Shown here piece after piece: positions 23,777 through 24,645 of a stretch of DNA of 24,645 bases. A program made the position numbers and the translations under genes. Position 1 is the stretch's first letter. The number at the start of each line of letters is the position of its first letter. This DNA is from Sediminibacterium sp. (GTDB lineage Bacteria > Bacteroidota > Bacteroidia > Chitinophagales > Chitinophagaceae): assembly GCA_030158535.1 (NCBI GenBank), contig JAOASV010000320.1:1-24645 (forward strand), in the 5' to 3' direction. The notes beneath the pieces are model-generated. The model saw only the letters and a program-made list of their open reading frames with translations, ran no database searches and had not been told where the DNA came from.

Positions 23777-24430
23777 ATGAATAAGAATTATTCTCATTAT
23801 CTTATTGTACTACTCCTATTATCCGCTCCATTTATATATTTATTTACTTTTTATAATAGCCTGCCTGATACCATACCTACACACTTTAATATCAAAGGAG
23901 AAGCCGATGGCTTTGGTTCTAAAAGCATGGCTTTTTTTGGTCCAGTATTTATAGGAATTGTTAGCTTGTTCACCTATATGGTAATGATTAATATCAAAAA
24001 AATTGATCCTAAAAGGTATGAAAACAATAATGATGAATATTTTAAAATATTTGGACTCATTATTGTTGCCTTTATGTCTGCACTAAATATGGTGATTTTA
24101 ACAAAAACAAAATTTCCAAACCTTCCTATCGATAAATTATTGCTACCATTACTAGGCTTATTATTTGCAGTAATGGGTTCTTTTTTTCCAAAGCTTTCTC
24201 AAAACTATTTTGCAGGATTTAAACTTCCTTGGACATTATCTAGTGAAGAAAACTGGAAAGCCACGCATAACTATGCTGGAAAATTTTGGTTGTATGGTGG
24301 CATACTTCAAATGATACTTGGTTTTGTACTACCAGGTATATGGTCATTTATTAGTTTTTTTGTGATCATGATACCGATGGTACTTGCGCCCATTGTCTAT
24401 TCCTATCGTTTTTTTAAAGCGGGTAAGTAG
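23777..24430 (+). CDS. DUF1648/SdpI-family membrane protein
   Basis: Integral membrane protein of 217 residues with about six helices. The N-terminal DUF1648 signature LPDTIPTHFNIKGEADGFGS (29-48) follows the first helix. The C-terminal half carries the SdpI motif NYFAGFKLPWTLSSEENW and THNYAGKFW. B. subtilis SdpI gives immunity to the SdpC toxin and signals through SdpR. Many distant relatives in Bacteroidota stand alone with no toxin beside them, as here, so immunity cannot be assumed. It is divergent from the cytochrome/VCBS operon, with 59 nt between starts, and ends 4 nt from the convergent transglycosylase gene. Confidence 0.85.
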   Translation: MNKNYSHYLIVLLLLSAPFIYLFTFYNSLPDTIPTHFNIKGEADGFGSKSMAFFGPVFIGIVSLFTYMVMINIKKIDPKRYENNNDEYFKIFGLIIVAFMSALNMVILTKTKFPNLPIDKLLLPLLGLLFAVMGSFFPKLSQNYFAGFKLPWTLSSEENWKATHNYAGKFWLYGGILQMILGFVLPGIWSFISFFVIMIPMVLAPIVYSYRFFKAGK

Positions 24431-24434
24431 GCAT

Positions 24435-24645
24435 TTATTTTCGAAGTAATGAATAGATATCTTCGTCGGTATCTATATTACTCATTTGTCTTAAAATTTG
24501 TGGGTAGCGCCAACTTACGCGGCGGCTCATGGGACTTGCAGTAAATTTTTTAGGATTTGGAAAGCCGGCTACAATCATGGCGGCCTGAGCAGGCGTTAAC
24601 GATTTTGCTGATTTATTAAAATAATGTCTGGCTGCAGCTTCCATG
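24435..24645 (-). CDS. Peptidoglycan glycosyltransferase (GT51), C-terminal part, truncated by window
   Basis: The frame is open to the right edge, so only the last 70 or so residues are seen and the 5' end lies outside the window. The segment EAAARHYFNKSAKSLTPAQAAM, followed by VAGFPNPKKF and a Trp-Arg-Tyr-Pro-containing QILRQM stretch, matches the end of the GT51 transglycosylase domain, which polymerises lipid II into glycan strands. The protein ends soon after this domain, with no penicillin-binding transpeptidase part. That points to the monofunctional enzyme MtgA rather than a class A penicillin-binding protein. Confidence 0.8.
   Translation of the reverse strand, partial: MEAAARHYFNKSAKSLTPAQAAMIVAGFPNPKKFTASPMSRRVSWRYPQILRQMSNIDTDEDIYSLLRK

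Noticed and set aside
23777..24430. SdpI-like gene as immunity partner of a nearby toxin
   Set aside because: No SdpC-like toxin or SdpR-like regulator is visible beside it.

Overview
The window looks like chromosomal DNA of a Bacteroidota bacterium, most likely from the Chitinophagaceae/Sphingobacteriia side. The evidence is moderate to low GC, genes with little or no Shine-Dalgarno sequence, promoter -7 elements of the Bacteroidota type (TAnnTTTG), a very small cysteine-rich lipoprotein, an FHS-type sugar permease and a vSGLT-like sodium/sugar symporter. It reads as ordinary chromosome: no phage, insertion sequence, CRISPR array, rRNA or tRNA was seen. It does hold several atypical proteins.

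Region 1 (1-7661, plus strand) is a sugar-acid operon that best fits non-phosphorylating L-fucose oxidation. It runs: FucP-like permease (cut by the window start), UxaA-family dehydratase, SDR, FAH-family diketo-acid hydrolase, RhaM/FucM-type mutarotase, second SDR, then a secreted TIM-barrel glycoside hydrolase-like protein. Put in pathway order, these genes would import the sugar, equilibrate its anomers, oxidise it to the lactone, dehydrate fuconate, oxidise 2-keto-3-deoxyfuconate and cleave the diketo acid to pyruvate and lactate. Only the lactonase is not in view.

Region 2 (7748-12681, plus) encodes a secreted 1060-residue VPS10/BNR beta-propeller protein and an SGLT-type symporter. Region 3 (12684-15865) holds a 42-residue lipoprotein on the minus strand. 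On the plus strand it holds a MurG-like glycosyltransferase with no usable ATG/GTG/TTG at its conserved N-terminus, an EamA transporter joined to it by an ATGA overlap, and the tRNA 2-selenouridine synthase MnmH.

Region 4 (15857-19419, minus) is a 5-oxoprolinase operon, pxpB-pxpC-pxpA, followed by an NRAMP-fold transporter that lacks both metal-binding motifs and is probably not a metal transporter. Divergent from it is rmuC (19537-20808). Region 5 (20805-23717, minus) is a three-gene envelope operon: cytochrome c/VCBS-repeat protein, thioredoxin-fold protein without CxxC, and membrane-anchored alpha/beta hydrolase. A DUF1648/SdpI membrane protein (plus) and the 3' end of a peptidoglycan glycosyltransferase gene (minus) close the window.

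The window is very compact. All four convergent gene pairs overlap or lie within 4 nt of each other, which leaves no room for a conventional terminator between them.
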